A DNA stretch of 64,000 nucleotides from Methanobacterium sp. UBA176 (GTDB lineage: Archaea > Methanobacteriota > Methanobacteria > Methanobacteriales > Methanobacteriaceae). Of this stretch, positions 27,775 through 36,335 are shown one piece after another (the first letter of the stretch is position 1; each line of letters starts with the position of its first letter). The position numbers were made by a program, and so were the translations under genes. The notes beneath the pieces were generated by a model that ran no database searches, was not told where the DNA came from, and saw nothing but the letters and a program-made list of their open reading frames with translations. The stretch is from the NCBI GenBank assembly GCA_002505765.1, contig DAVZ01000059.1, forward strand, positions 1 to 64,000, in the 5' to 3' direction.

Positions 27775-28638
27775 ATGGGAAATAAAGAATGTGAATATGT
27801 GGACAGATCAGTCAAAGATAACGGCTGCGGATGTGAAGATGCAGATAATAGTGGGAATGGTTGTGACTATAATGAATATCCGGATACATCACTTTTAGAT
27901 AATCCAGATAAGCCTGAATTTATGGCATCTCCAAATTTTATTGAAGAATTTGAAAGATATGCTTATTCGTTGGGTATTAAAAGCATTGGATATACTTTAA
28001 TGGCTCCAGAATTGATGATTAAGGATAAATTCATTCAGTATACTAATGCAATCGTGCTTACCAGGGAAATGGATGAAAAAATCATTGAAACATCTCCAGG
28101 TGCAGGAGCAAAGAGATTAAATGATCTGTTTTATAAAAAATTCGGTGAAATAACCTACAAAATATCAGATTACCTCCGCCAAAATGGCTTTGCAACTGAA
28201 GTGGCTCATCCCTTTGAAGGAGTGGTTAACTACTCTTTGCTTGCACAACATGCAAATTTAGGGTATATAGGAAAAAGCAACCTGCTAATAACTCCAGAAC
28301 TTGGCCCCAGACTGAAAATTTCAGCGATATTTGTTAGTATCACGAATTTACCTGTAAAAGAGGATAATGAATATTCATGGATACCAGATTACTGTGATAA
28401 ATGCAGTAAATGTATTAGGTCATGCCCTGAAAACGCATTCATAGAGAGAACATGTTCTGGAGGTAAAGAAACAGAATTCATACAAAGATTATGTATAGGA
28501 TGCAGCCAGGGCTGTACTTATTGTATAAAAGGATGTCCATTTGATCAAAAGGGATATGACACAATCAAAAATAGATTTGACAAAATGAATGCCAGGTTAA
28601 AAGAAAAAAAAGAAACAAAAATGATGTTAACTGGGTGA
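27775..28638 (+). CDS. QueG-like 4Fe-4S protein (epoxyqueuosine-reductase-related)
   Basis: The 287-residue product starts at ATG 27775 after AAAGGTG. The Cys-rich N-terminus (NGCGCEDADNSGNGC) may bind metal. The body resembles the reductive-dehalogenase/QueG fold. It ends with two 4Fe-4S motifs, CDKCSKCIRSCP and CIGCSQGCTYCIKGCP, near residues 206 and 244. Archaea use archaeosine rather than queuosine, so a QueG role is unlikely and the substrate is open. It overlaps the ArsR operon as first gene, 4 bp from arsR. Confidence 0.8.
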   Translation: MGNKECEYVDRSVKDNGCGCEDADNSGNGCDYNEYPDTSLLDNPDKPEFMASPNFIEEFERYAYSLGIKSIGYTLMAPELMIKDKFIQYTNAIVLTREMDEKIIETSPGAGAKRLNDLFYKKFGEITYKISDYLRQNGFATEVAHPFEGVVNYSLLAQHANLGYIGKSNLLITPELGPRLKISAIFVSITNLPVKEDNEYSWIPDYCDKCSKCIRSCPENAFIERTCSGGKETEFIQRLCIGCSQGCTYCIKGCPFDQKGYDTIKNRFDKMNARLKEKKETKMMLTG

Positions 28639-28642
28639 TTAG

Positions 28643-28993
28643 GTGAAGACATGTGAAATTAAAGATGAAGGGAAGCCCTGCAGTGACCAGATTAAAAAAT
28701 TAAAGAAGACTTTGGATGAAATACCGGACTTTGAAGAATTAGAAAATAAATCAGAACGATTTAAAGCAATTTCTGATCCAACAAGACTTAAAATATTGTA
28801 TTTACTTCAAGAGGGTGAGTTATGTGTTTGTGAGATACTTACAGCACTTGAAAAACCTCAATCAACTATATCTCATCATTTGAATGTCTTAAAAAATTCT
28901 GGATTTATAAAAGGACGAAAAGAAGGAGTCTGGATACATTATAAGCTTATTAATCCAAAAGTTGTTGATTTAATTGAGGATTTAGCAAAATAA
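28643..28993 (+). CDS. ArsR/SmtB-family repressor
   Basis: The 116-residue winged helix starts at GTG 28643 next to AGGTG. It shows ISDPTRLKILYLLQEG, the metal-sensing ELCVCEI pair on alpha-3 (as in arsenic sensors), recognition helix QSTISHHLNVLKNSGFIKG, and GVWIHYKL. Cysteines in ELCVCE suggest As(III), Sb(III) or similar soft-metal sensing. It is the second gene of an operon beginning at 27775 and probably represses it via the palindrome at 27723. Confidence 0.92.
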   Translation: MKTCEIKDEGKPCSDQIKKLKKTLDEIPDFEELENKSERFKAISDPTRLKILYLLQEGELCVCEILTALEKPQSTISHHLNVLKNSGFIKGRKEGVWIHYKLINPKVVDLIEDLAK

Positions 28994-29022
28994 TTTAGAA
29001 TTAAGTAATGGGAGGACTTACA

Positions 29023-29397
29023 ATGGAAAAAGAGGAAATAGCAATTTCACCATGTACTGGAATGAGTCCTTATGGATTGGTTGCAAGAGCAGCATGTTCA
29101 GATACAGTTAATGAAACTGAATACACTATATCTATTTGTATAACTGCTACATCTGCAGATAAGGAAGGATTCAAGAATTTAATAAAGAAATATCCAATTA
29201 TAGCTGTAAATGGATGTGAAAATGCATGTGTTGATAAAATACTCGGGCAGAAAGACGTTAAAACTGCTAAAACATTGAATATAATGAAATTGTTAAACGA
29301 AGAAGATTTGAAGCCTTCTGATGTTGCAAGACTAAGTGAAGAAGATGAAAAATGCGTTGTAGCGGTTAAAAAGAAAATTAAAGAGCTCTTGAAGTGA
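29023..29397 (+). CDS. DGC-type putative zinc-binding protein
   Basis: The 124-residue product starts at ATG 29023 with GGAGG seven bases upstream. It carries conserved cysteines in ISPCTGM, RAACSD, ISICITAT and VNGCENACVDKIL, the pattern of the DGC (putative zinc-binding) family often found beside metal or thiol genes. Role unknown; metal binding or sulfur handling is inferred from cysteines and context. It lies between arsR and the ArsC-like gene. Confidence 0.75.
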   Translation: MEKEEIAISPCTGMSPYGLVARAACSDTVNETEYTISICITATSADKEGFKNLIKKYPIIAVNGCENACVDKILGQKDVKTAKTLNIMKLLNEEDLKPSDVARLSEEDEKCVVAVKKKIKELLK

Positions 29398-29401
29398 TTT
29401 T

Positions 29402-29827
29402 ATGAAATCCAAAAAAAAAGTTTTATTTATCTGTAAAAATAACTCTGGCAGGTCTCAAATGGCGGAAGGTCTTTTAAAACACGTGTATGGCTATAAATAC
29501 GAAGTATACAGCGGTGGGATTGATCCTAAAGAGGTGAGTCCATTAACCTGGGAAGTTATGGCTGAAATTGGGATTGATATTTCTGATCAATCCTCAACTG
29601 ACATTAAAGAATATGAGGGACTGGAATTTGATTATGTTATAACTCTCTGTGATGATGGAAACTGCCCGGTGTTTTTAAATGGTAGAAAATGCATTCACCA
29701 TAAATTCAGGGATCCTAAAACTTACTCCAGTGGCAGCATGAAAAGAATAGATATTTTTAGAAGTATAAGGGATGAAATTAAGGAATGGATCGAAAAATCT
29801 TTTTTAAATGATTTTGTTGAAATATAA
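29402..29827 (+). CDS. ArsC-like low-molecular-weight phosphatase family protein
   Basis: The 141-residue protein is in the LMW-PTP fold used by thioredoxin-coupled arsenate reductases. The P-loop FICKNNSGRSQMAEGL has the CX5R motif at residues 11-17. Further residues are DYVITLCDDGNCPVF with Cys pairs and HHKFRDPKTYSSGS with the Asp-Pro motif. Arsenate reductase is the best guess, but no arsenite efflux gene (Acr3/ArsB) is near. It starts 4 bp after the DGC gene. Confidence 0.85.
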   Translation: MKSKKKVLFICKNNSGRSQMAEGLLKHVYGYKYEVYSGGIDPKEVSPLTWEVMAEIGIDISDQSSTDIKEYEGLEFDYVITLCDDGNCPVFLNGRKCIHHKFRDPKTYSSGSMKRIDIFRSIRDEIKEWIEKSFLNDFVEI

Positions 29828-29841
29828 TATGGAGTTAAAAT

Positions 29842-30525
29842 ATGCTAAAAGTTGCAGTAGTTACCGATGGCTCCTATGGTGATAGAACATACGATACAAT
29901 AAAAGAAGATTTTGATGTTGAATTTATAGAGATTGAACCTCCAGCTTCCGCTTTTATAGACGAGATTGAAGTTCCAGAAGAAGTTATAGAGAAAATCCAA
30001 GGTATAGATATACTTATAACCTACACTCTTCATCCTGATCTTACATTAGACCTTGTAGAAATACTTCATGACAAAGTTGGATGGGTAATAGTGGCTGCAT
30101 GGAGGGGTGAAGGTTTTAAAAATCAACTTGAAAGTCTTGGAAATGTGACATGCCCAGAAAATATGTGCGATCTTCGTGAAAATGGAAATCCTGTATTTGA
30201 TGAATTTGTAGCCAAATTTGGAATGCCAATTGTTAAGATAAACTGTCAGGGGGATAAAATAGTAGATATAAAGGTTTTGAGGTCATCCCCCTGTGGGGCA
30301 ACGCTTTTTGTGGCTGAAGAAATGATTGGACAAGAAATCGACGATTTACCAGTAAAAGCAGGTTTGAGAATACAGCATTACCCATGCAGAGCTGCGAAGA
30401 TGAGATTATTTACCGATGATGAGTGTAAAAAGGAAATGGCGGCAAATTTTCATAAAGAAGCCTTTGAAAAAGCCCTTAAACGCGCAGCGTTGGGGCAGAA
30501 AAACCTAAGATTTCGACTGCATTGA
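29842..30525 (+). CDS. DUF166 family protein
   Basis: The 227-residue protein resembles the archaeal DUF166 family (sometimes annotated as thymidylate-synthase-like, without proof). It starts VAVVTDGSYGDRTYDTIKED and has many cysteines: VTCPENMCDL, INCQGDK, SSPCGATLFVAEEMIG, HYPCRAAKM. A metal cluster or redox role is possible. It is 14 bp downstream of the ArsC-like gene in the same operon. Confidence 0.75.
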   Translation: MLKVAVVTDGSYGDRTYDTIKEDFDVEFIEIEPPASAFIDEIEVPEEVIEKIQGIDILITYTLHPDLTLDLVEILHDKVGWVIVAAWRGEGFKNQLESLGNVTCPENMCDLRENGNPVFDEFVAKFGMPIVKINCQGDKIVDIKVLRSSPCGATLFVAEEMIGQEIDDLPVKAGLRIQHYPCRAAKMRLFTDDECKKEMAANFHKEAFEKALKRAALGQKNLRFRLH

Positions 30526-30588
30526 AGGAAAGAAAAGACTAATTCATTGGTATATAATCTGATTAATTTTGGTTTTTAAGGAGATAAA

Positions 30589-30765
30589 ATGGTTAAACTG
30601 AAAAAGAGCAAAGAATCAAAGATTATGGTTGGAATAAGGTGTCAGTGCCAGGACAGGGCAGTAGAACGACCAGGACATTTAATCAGGGAAACTTTCTGTA
30701 AAAAATGTGGTAAAGTCTTAAAAACTAATAGGGAAGTTGATATTTGTTTTGAATGCGAAAAATAG
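30589..30765 (+). CDS. Small zinc-ribbon protein
   Basis: The product is 58 residues from ATG 30589 with AAGGAG upstream. It contains RCQCQD, FCKKCGKVL and ICFECEK, giving two to three CXXC knuckles typical of a small zinc ribbon. It lies 63 bp after DUF166 on the same strand, probably the last gene of the ArsR-type operon. Function unknown; nucleic-acid or protein binding is possible. Confidence 0.75.
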   Translation: MVKLKKSKESKIMVGIRCQCQDRAVERPGHLIRETFCKKCGKVLKTNREVDICFECEK

Positions 30766-30795
30766 CCCATAAAATAAAAATAATTAAAATTAATT

Positions 30796-32091
30796 TTAAT
30801 TTATTAATGGCACGATACTCAACCCTATTGTGGCTACAACGAGCAATAGTGAGATCAATGAAACAACATTTGTAATTTTTCTTGCATTATTATCTGAAAT
30901 ACCAATATTTAAAATCTTATTTAGGGTTGTTAGTAGTATTTTATCAAATGATTTCATTTTACTGCCCATTCGCTTTCTATAGTTCAAGATTATCGAATTT
31001 TTTCTATTTTTTGAGAATTTGGCGCCCAAAATTTCTTCTAAAATTAATCCTCCATCAAGAGGTTTTAGAGGAAGTAAATTAAATGTTCCAATTCCAAAGT
31101 TCAGAATGAATATCCAGGAGAACAGTTCACCTAAATAAAACATTATCCATGGTAATATGTTTCCATATTTACTGGAAACATCTTCCCTAACAATCAATTT
31201 GTTTTGTGTAGTTATTCCAATAAATGGAGCTGATAAGTTATTGGGATGGGTGGTGGTTTTAATTTTAAATGTTCCTTTATCAGTTTTGATAGTTAATACA
31301 TCCCCTGGCTTTGATTTATTGAGCAAATTAGTGAATACTGTCCTATTTTTTATTTCCTGGCCATTAATGTTTGTGATGATCATTCCTTCTTTTAGAACGC
31401 TATCTGCAGGGGTATTAGGACTTACACTTACAATTTCCAGGCCATTTGAATCAAAAAATGGGTTAATGGCAAATGTAGATATCAGAAGAAATATTACAAA
31501 TGCAATGACTGCAAGTACAATATTGAATATGGATCCAGCGGCATAGATCCTGAGTTTTGAAAGGCGACCCGCTTTCTTAACTTCTTTTGCATCGGGTTCT
31601 ACAAATGCGCCAGGTATGACTGCCAGTAAAAGAACCCCGATTGACTTAATTTTGATATTTTCTGCCCTTGCAAGAATACCATGGGCAAATTCATGAACTA
31701 CTATCACGGTGAAGAGTGCAATTAGTCCAGATATAAGGGGAGGATTTAATGGAGATCCTGGAATTCTAACCCCTGGAAGTGCAATTGCCACTCCTGCTTG
31801 TACAGGTGTAGTGGTTGTTGTCAACATTTTTGTTATTGTCGATTCCAGTGAATCCCCTAACAAAAAGAACATGAGTACCATAAAAAAAACAGCTACTGGT
31901 ATTCCTATTGTCATGCTCACTTTCCAGAATCTGGGGCTCTTTTTAGCAATTGAATCAATAAAATCTCTCATTCTGGTAGTTCTTCTCATCAAAATAGGTC
32001 CATATATGTCAATTTTTAATTTATCCTTAAATAATAGGGCTGAAACCCAAATAACAATAAATGCAATAGCATAGAACCATAAAGCGTTCAT
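30796..32091 (-). CDS. Site-2 protease family membrane metalloprotease (PDZ)
   Basis: The 431-residue M50 protease cleaves substrates within the membrane. The zinc motif is VVHEFAHG with His133, Glu134 and His137 in a membrane segment. A PDZ domain spans about residues 215-300 (ADSVLKEGMIITNINGQEI). The third ligand motif, FNLLPLKPLDGG, lies near 345-356. It has about six membrane segments. No obvious substrate is adjacent; it is 32 bp downstream of moeA and probably co-transcribed. Confidence 0.92.
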   Translation of the reverse strand: MNALWFYAIAFIVIWVSALLFKDKLKIDIYGPILMRRTTRMRDFIDSIAKKSPRFWKVSMTIGIPVAVFFMVLMFFLLGDSLESTITKMLTTTTTPVQAGVAIALPGVRIPGSPLNPPLISGLIALFTVIVVHEFAHGILARAENIKIKSIGVLLLAVIPGAFVEPDAKEVKKAGRLSKLRIYAAGSIFNIVLAVIAFVIFLLISTFAINPFFDSNGLEIVSVSPNTPADSVLKEGMIITNINGQEIKNRTVFTNLLNKSKPGDVLTIKTDKGTFKIKTTTHPNNLSAPFIGITTQNKLIVREDVSSKYGNILPWIMFYLGELFSWIFILNFGIGTFNLLPLKPLDGGLILEEILGAKFSKNRKNSIILNYRKRMGSKMKSFDKILLTTLNKILNIGISDNNARKITNVVSLISLLLVVATIGLSIVPLIN

Positions 32092-32123
32092 GTAATCACC
32101 TTTGTATTAAATACTTTCTTAAA

Positions 32124-33338
32124 TTAAACTTTCAGGGAATCATAGAGCATAACATCGCACTCTTCTCCCTTTTTTATACCCTCATTGTTCTCATCTATTA
32201 AAATATAAGAGTCAGATTCAACCATAGACCTTATAACTCCAGAACCTTTAATTTTTAGTGGGTGTATCATATCACCATCTGTTTTTGCCCTTATATACTC
32301 TGTTCTACCCAGTGTTGAAGGGATCTTTCTTGAGACAATTTTTTTAACAATCTGAGGTTCTCTATAAATATCCTGCATTTTAAGAATAAAATCACGCACA
32401 AAAACATCGAACTGGACCATTGAAGCTACAGGATAACCAGAAAGCATGAATATTGGCTTATTGTTAATTTTTCCAAATCCAAATGGCTTACCTGGCTTGA
32501 TGGCTACTCCGTGAACCAGAACATGGCCTAGTTCACCAACTACATCAACGACAACATCTCCTTTACTGATCGCAGTGCCTCCTGTGGTAATTATTGCATC
32601 ACATGACTTTAAAAATTCTTCAATCTGTTTGGAAACATTTTCAGCTTCGTCATTGCAGTGTGCAACATTAGGTATAGCAGCAGCGCTTTCTACAAGGGCT
32701 TTTAAGGTATAATAATTAGAATTAATAATTTTTGCTTCTTTTATTTCGGATATGGACATTACAAGCTCATTTCCAGTGGTTATAACTCCTATTATGGGTT
32801 TTTTAAATACCTTTATTTTATGGTGGCCAGATGAGGATATTATCCCAACATCCTGAGGTCTTAAAAGTTTTCCTGATTTTAAAATAAGAGCTCCCTTTTT
32901 AAAATCCTCAGCCTTTGGAGAAACGTTTTCAAAAGGTGTTAAAGAATATTCAACTTCTAAATCATTGCCATTTTCTATTGTATATTCTTCCATTACCACA
33001 GCATTTGCCCCTTCAGGTATTGGAGCTCCTGTAGCTATTTTTACGGATTCTCCAGATTTTAATGTAATATTAGACACCTCCCCTGCTCCTATCCTGTCAA
33101 CAATCTTTAAATGAGAAGGATTTATCTGGGATGAGCCAAATGTGTCTTCCGCCCTTACAGCATAACCGTCCATAGCAGAATTATCGAATGCAGGAGAGTT
33201 TAAAAGCGATTCTACGTCTTCTGCAAGTACCCGATTATACCCATCTCCAATAGATACTTCTTCACGGCTTTTTATTACTTCTACATTATTTATGATATTT
33301 AGAACCTTTTCTAAGGGCATTAAACTTGATAAAAACAT
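32124..33338 (-). CDS. moeA: Molybdopterin molybdotransferase
   Basis: MoeA inserts molybdate or tungstate into adenylated molybdopterin, here serving formylmethanofuran dehydrogenase and similar enzymes. The product is about 404 residues from ATG 33338; a TTG at 33353 is the alternative. Motifs: GDGYNRVLAEDV, PAFDNSAMDGYAVR, GAPIPEGANAVVMEE, VITTGNELV, and the MoCF loop ITTGGTAISKGD. Domain IV follows at the C-terminus. Confidence 0.94.
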   Translation of the reverse strand: MFLSSLMPLEKVLNIINNVEVIKSREEVSIGDGYNRVLAEDVESLLNSPAFDNSAMDGYAVRAEDTFGSSQINPSHLKIVDRIGAGEVSNITLKSGESVKIATGAPIPEGANAVVMEEYTIENGNDLEVEYSLTPFENVSPKAEDFKKGALILKSGKLLRPQDVGIISSSGHHKIKVFKKPIIGVITTGNELVMSISEIKEAKIINSNYYTLKALVESAAAIPNVAHCNDEAENVSKQIEEFLKSCDAIITTGGTAISKGDVVVDVVGELGHVLVHGVAIKPGKPFGFGKINNKPIFMLSGYPVASMVQFDVFVRDFILKMQDIYREPQIVKKIVSRKIPSTLGRTEYIRAKTDGDMIHPLKIKGSGVIRSMVESDSYILIDENNEGIKKGEECDVMLYDSLKV

Positions 33339-33353
33339 TTCGAGGTCTTCCAA

Positions 33354-33865
33354 TTAAAATTTATAATCAGTATTTGACTGCATTCGTATATATGGTTTTT
33401 ATTTAATATTAAACTTTTTCAAGTTCAATTCTCAAATTTGGTGGGTAATAAATTTCAAAATTTTCTATTAAAAAAATTCTTATTTTATATATTTTTAATC
33501 AAACAATTTTAACTGGATTTATAATGAAATTATAGTAGTATAACTCATTTTTTAGATGAAAAACGTTCAATAATAGATATTTGTAAAAAAAAGGATGGTT
33601 ACTATAATCATATATGATTTGAAGAGAGGATATAGTGGTATAAAAGTTTCTATACTAGACTATTTTTGGAAATAATCTTTTATTAGAGCTAATTTAGTAA
33701 AAAATCAAATGGAAACCATTAATCTATAATTTAACATTTAAATAACCACTGAAGGTGTCTAAAATAGAAAAAAGAGAGCTATGAGGGCGTTTTTTGGAGA
33801 AAAAAATCAAAACATTTATATATTATGTTGATTTACTATACTTTTGTCCAAAGCGTCCTATGTAG
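33354..33865. other. AT-rich intergenic region (about 510 bp)
   Basis: No gene is seen. It holds the promoter of moeA at its left and, at its right, a TATA-like ATTTATATATTA near 33810-33822 for the transglutaminase-like gene. Several A/T runs are present but no convincing structure. Confidence 0.4.
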
Positions 33866-34525
33866 GTGTATAATACGTTAGGACATGGAGGCGATACAAT
33901 TAAGCGACGATCGGCATGTGCATTGCTATTAGTATTAACAATGGCAATGTGCATTATCCCTTCATTTGGAGGGGCACCAAACCAGGTTGCATCGTACAAC
34001 AGTGCAAAAACTGGTTTAAATGAAGATATAAAACCTTTAGAAGTTAACGCAGCTTCTAAATACAAAAAATACAAGAAGTACAAGAAACACAGCAAATACA
34101 AAAAGTACAGCAAATACAAGTACAAGAAAGTAAAGGTAAGATACCGGTACAAAGGAAAATGGCGGACCAAGTGGGTTTATAAAAAAGTAAGTGCTGCTTA
34201 CAATTACAGATCCACATCTTATCGCACAGGTAGTTCTGGATGGAAAAGCGATCCAAAATTAGACGCAATCATTAGATCTGGAGCTAAATATGGTTACAGA
34301 AGGGGTGTAAGTACTGCTGCTGGAATGATAAAGGCAGGAGCAGGAGATTGCTGGGCAATGAGTGAATTTTTAAACACTAAACTCAAAAGTGCAGGTTATA
34401 ATTCAAGAATTATCCAATATGCAACAAGTTATTCAAGTCGACACAGATCAGTTCAGGTAAATCAAAACGGCAAATGGGTAACCGTTCCTTATAGAGCCTA
34501 TGGCTATAATTATCTGTTTGTATAA
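33866..34525 (+). CDS. Secreted basic transglutaminase-like protein
   Basis: The protein begins with KRRSACALLLVLTMAMCIIP, a signal peptide or anchor. A Lys/Tyr repeat (about residues 64-90; units KYK, KKYK) follows, then a C-terminal domain with GDCWAMSEFL, RHRSVQV and NGKWVTVPY. The Cys and His fit a transglutaminase-like cysteine peptidase, the superfamily of pseudomurein endoisopeptidases, but no clear catalytic Asp is visible. A cell-wall role is inferred. Start uncertain: GTG 33866 is used, but GGAGG at 33887-33891 lies seven bases before an ATT codon that would begin right at KRRS. Confidence 0.65.
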   Translation: MYNTLGHGGDTIKRRSACALLLVLTMAMCIIPSFGGAPNQVASYNSAKTGLNEDIKPLEVNAASKYKKYKKYKKHSKYKKYSKYKYKKVKVRYRYKGKWRTKWVYKKVSAAYNYRSTSYRTGSSGWKSDPKLDAIIRSGAKYGYRRGVSTAAGMIKAGAGDCWAMSEFLNTKLKSAGYNSRIIQYATSYSSRHRSVQVNQNGKWVTVPYRAYGYNYLFV

Positions 34526-34674
34526 AGAATTGCATGAACGGTTATCTATTCGAATGCAGTTGTATCTACAACTGCCAATTTTTATTTTTAATTTAAAACA
34601 TTTCTTTTTCTTGTTATCTATAAATATATTAATAGTGAAATATTACCACACCGTTAGTTAGCCTGGGGATAAAA

Positions 34675-35067
34675 GTGTTTGAACTGGAATCAAAAAAGTA
34701 CAGTATATTTATAAGCCATACTGGCAAAAATGAGGAGGAATATTCCACATTTTTAAATAAATTGGCATCAGCGCATGATTTTGAATTTGATAATCACAGC
34801 CTGCTTGAAGAAATTACAGAAGAATCTCTTGAAAAACAAATAACTCCAGTAGACATTGTTATTATATTATCAGGATTATATAACAAATATAAAAAGATCA
34901 TTCAAAGGCAGATTGATGTTGCAATGAGACTAAATAAGCCCATTATCCTTATAAGGCCATTTGGAATGGAAAACGTTCCTCCAGAACTTGAAGAAATTGC
35001 AGATGACATTATTGGGTGGAACACCCCATGTATAGTTAATGCAATAGAAGAGAATTATCAGGAATAA
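34675..35067 (+). CDS. TIR-like domain protein (MTH538/DUF1863 type)
   Basis: The 130-residue product starts at GTG 34675 after GGGG. It begins YSIFISHTGKNEEEYSTFLNK, typical of TIR-like DUF1863 proteins first defined by MTH538, with the flavodoxin-like beta strands IVIILSGLYNKY and PIILIRPFG. Related domains act as ThsB sensors in Thoeris defence, but the ThsA effector is absent here and this protein is short. Signalling or stress function is open. Confidence 0.75.
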   Translation: MFELESKKYSIFISHTGKNEEEYSTFLNKLASAHDFEFDNHSLLEEITEESLEKQITPVDIVIILSGLYNKYKKIIQRQIDVAMRLNKPIILIRPFGMENVPPELEEIADDIIGWNTPCIVNAIEENYQE

Positions 35068-35194
35068 AAAGAGTAGGTTCTTTTTTAAGAATCACCGGTC
35101 TCTGCTTGAAACATTATAGAGTTTCTAAAAGGTCTTTATATAGCTATTTTTATCTTTCCCTCATAATTTCTCTTTTATATAGTTTTTTTTTGAA

Positions 35195-35716
35195 GATATG
35201 TAATCATAGTTAAGTACAACTGGAACTGCCCTCCTATTTTGGCCCTATATATGGGGAAATAATTCCATAGATTGTTTCCACCTGAAATAAGATCTCCTAA
35301 ATAGGGTCCAGGGTCCTCGCTGGATTTTTGGTGCTCCATTGATATTTTCAGTTACTAATAACTCCCGATACTTTAAAACAATTTTTTATACCTGCAAATC
35401 CTGGTGAGGCCCTTTTAGAGAATGCAGAACCCATTATATTCAGCATGAGTAGAAATATACCAATGGTTTCTACGAAATTGCCTGTAGATATCCAATTCCT
35501 TCTAATGGAGTTGAAACACCGAGGTCTCCCACCGTTACTGCCTGCATTCCCACGTTTGCTGCAAAGGCAAAGCTCCAATAAGTTGAGAAAAAATATAAGG
35601 AATTACTCATCTCAAGGAAACTTTTTAGTGGCACAGAGGCCGATTGTAAATGCAGGATTTATATGGCAGCCAGAAACATGGCCTATGGCAAGATTAAAAC
35701 TAAAACCTGCAGCTTC
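35195..35716 (-). pseudogene. 5'-truncated AqpM-type aquaporin remnant
   Basis: The minus strand reads, in different frames, SFNLAIGHVSGCHINPAFTI (first NPA motif, here NPA), NVGMQAVTVGDLGVSTPLEG, IGIFLLMLNIMGSAF and KRASPGFAG, NPARTLDP (second NPA) and GGNNLWNYFPIY. These follow the order of methanogen aquaporin AqpM. The first 80 or so residues are missing, and the left boundary coincides with the 3' end of msrA. Several frameshifts and stops make it nonfunctional. Confidence 0.8.
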
Positions 35717-36194
35717 GCATTCCTCTCTTTTTAAGATATTGTTGATGATATTCTTCGGCTCTGTAAAACTTGAATTCGTTAGCAGGAACAATTTCCGTCA
35801 CTATGTCCCGATTAAATGCCTCTGTTTTTTGGAGTTTTTCTTTTGAAGTCTTTGCTATGTTTTCCTGATCTTCATCATAATAAAAAATAACTGATCTGTA
35901 CTGTTCGCCTATATCAGGGCCCTGTCTATTGAGTGTTGTTGGGTCGTGGATGTTCCAGAAAATTTTAAGTAATTCCTCATAAGATATTTTTGAAGGGTCA
36001 TAGGTGACTTCTACAGTTTCTGCATGTCCAGTTTGACCAGTACACACATCTTCGTAGGTTGGATTTTTAGTACGGCCTCCCATATACCCTACAGCAGTAG
36101 ATACAACTCCTTTGGTATTTCTAAATTCTTCTTCAATTCCCCAAAAACATCCTGCCGCAAAAGCCGCTTTTTTAAGTTTATTTTCATCAGCCAT
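35700..36194 (-). CDS. msrA: Peptide methionine sulfoxide reductase A
   Basis: MsrA reduces S-methionine sulfoxide in oxidised proteins. The 164-residue protein shows the active site AAGCFWGIEEEF (catalytic Cys near residue 16), VGYMGG, TGHAETVEVTYDP and IFWNIHDPTTLNRQG, and ends KRGMRSCRF. The end overlaps the aquaporin remnant by about 15 bases, so the last residues may derive from a rearrangement. Recycling thiols are not identified nearby. Confidence 0.94.
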   Translation of the reverse strand: MADENKLKKAAFAAGCFWGIEEEFRNTKGVVSTAVGYMGGRTKNPTYEDVCTGQTGHAETVEVTYDPSKISYEELLKIFWNIHDPTTLNRQGPDIGEQYRSVIFYYDEDQENIAKTSKEKLQKTEAFNRDIVTEIVPANEFKFYRAEEYHQQYLKKRGMRSCRF

Positions 36195-36335
36195 ATTTAC
36201 ACCAGATTAATATTATTACTATTCTATTTATTAAATTAAAACATTTTGTCTTTAAAGTGCATAAGGTCATCAGTATAAGGATGGGAGGTAAATTCATGAT
36301 AAAATTTTATATGCTTAAAAATCAATCCTATAGCG

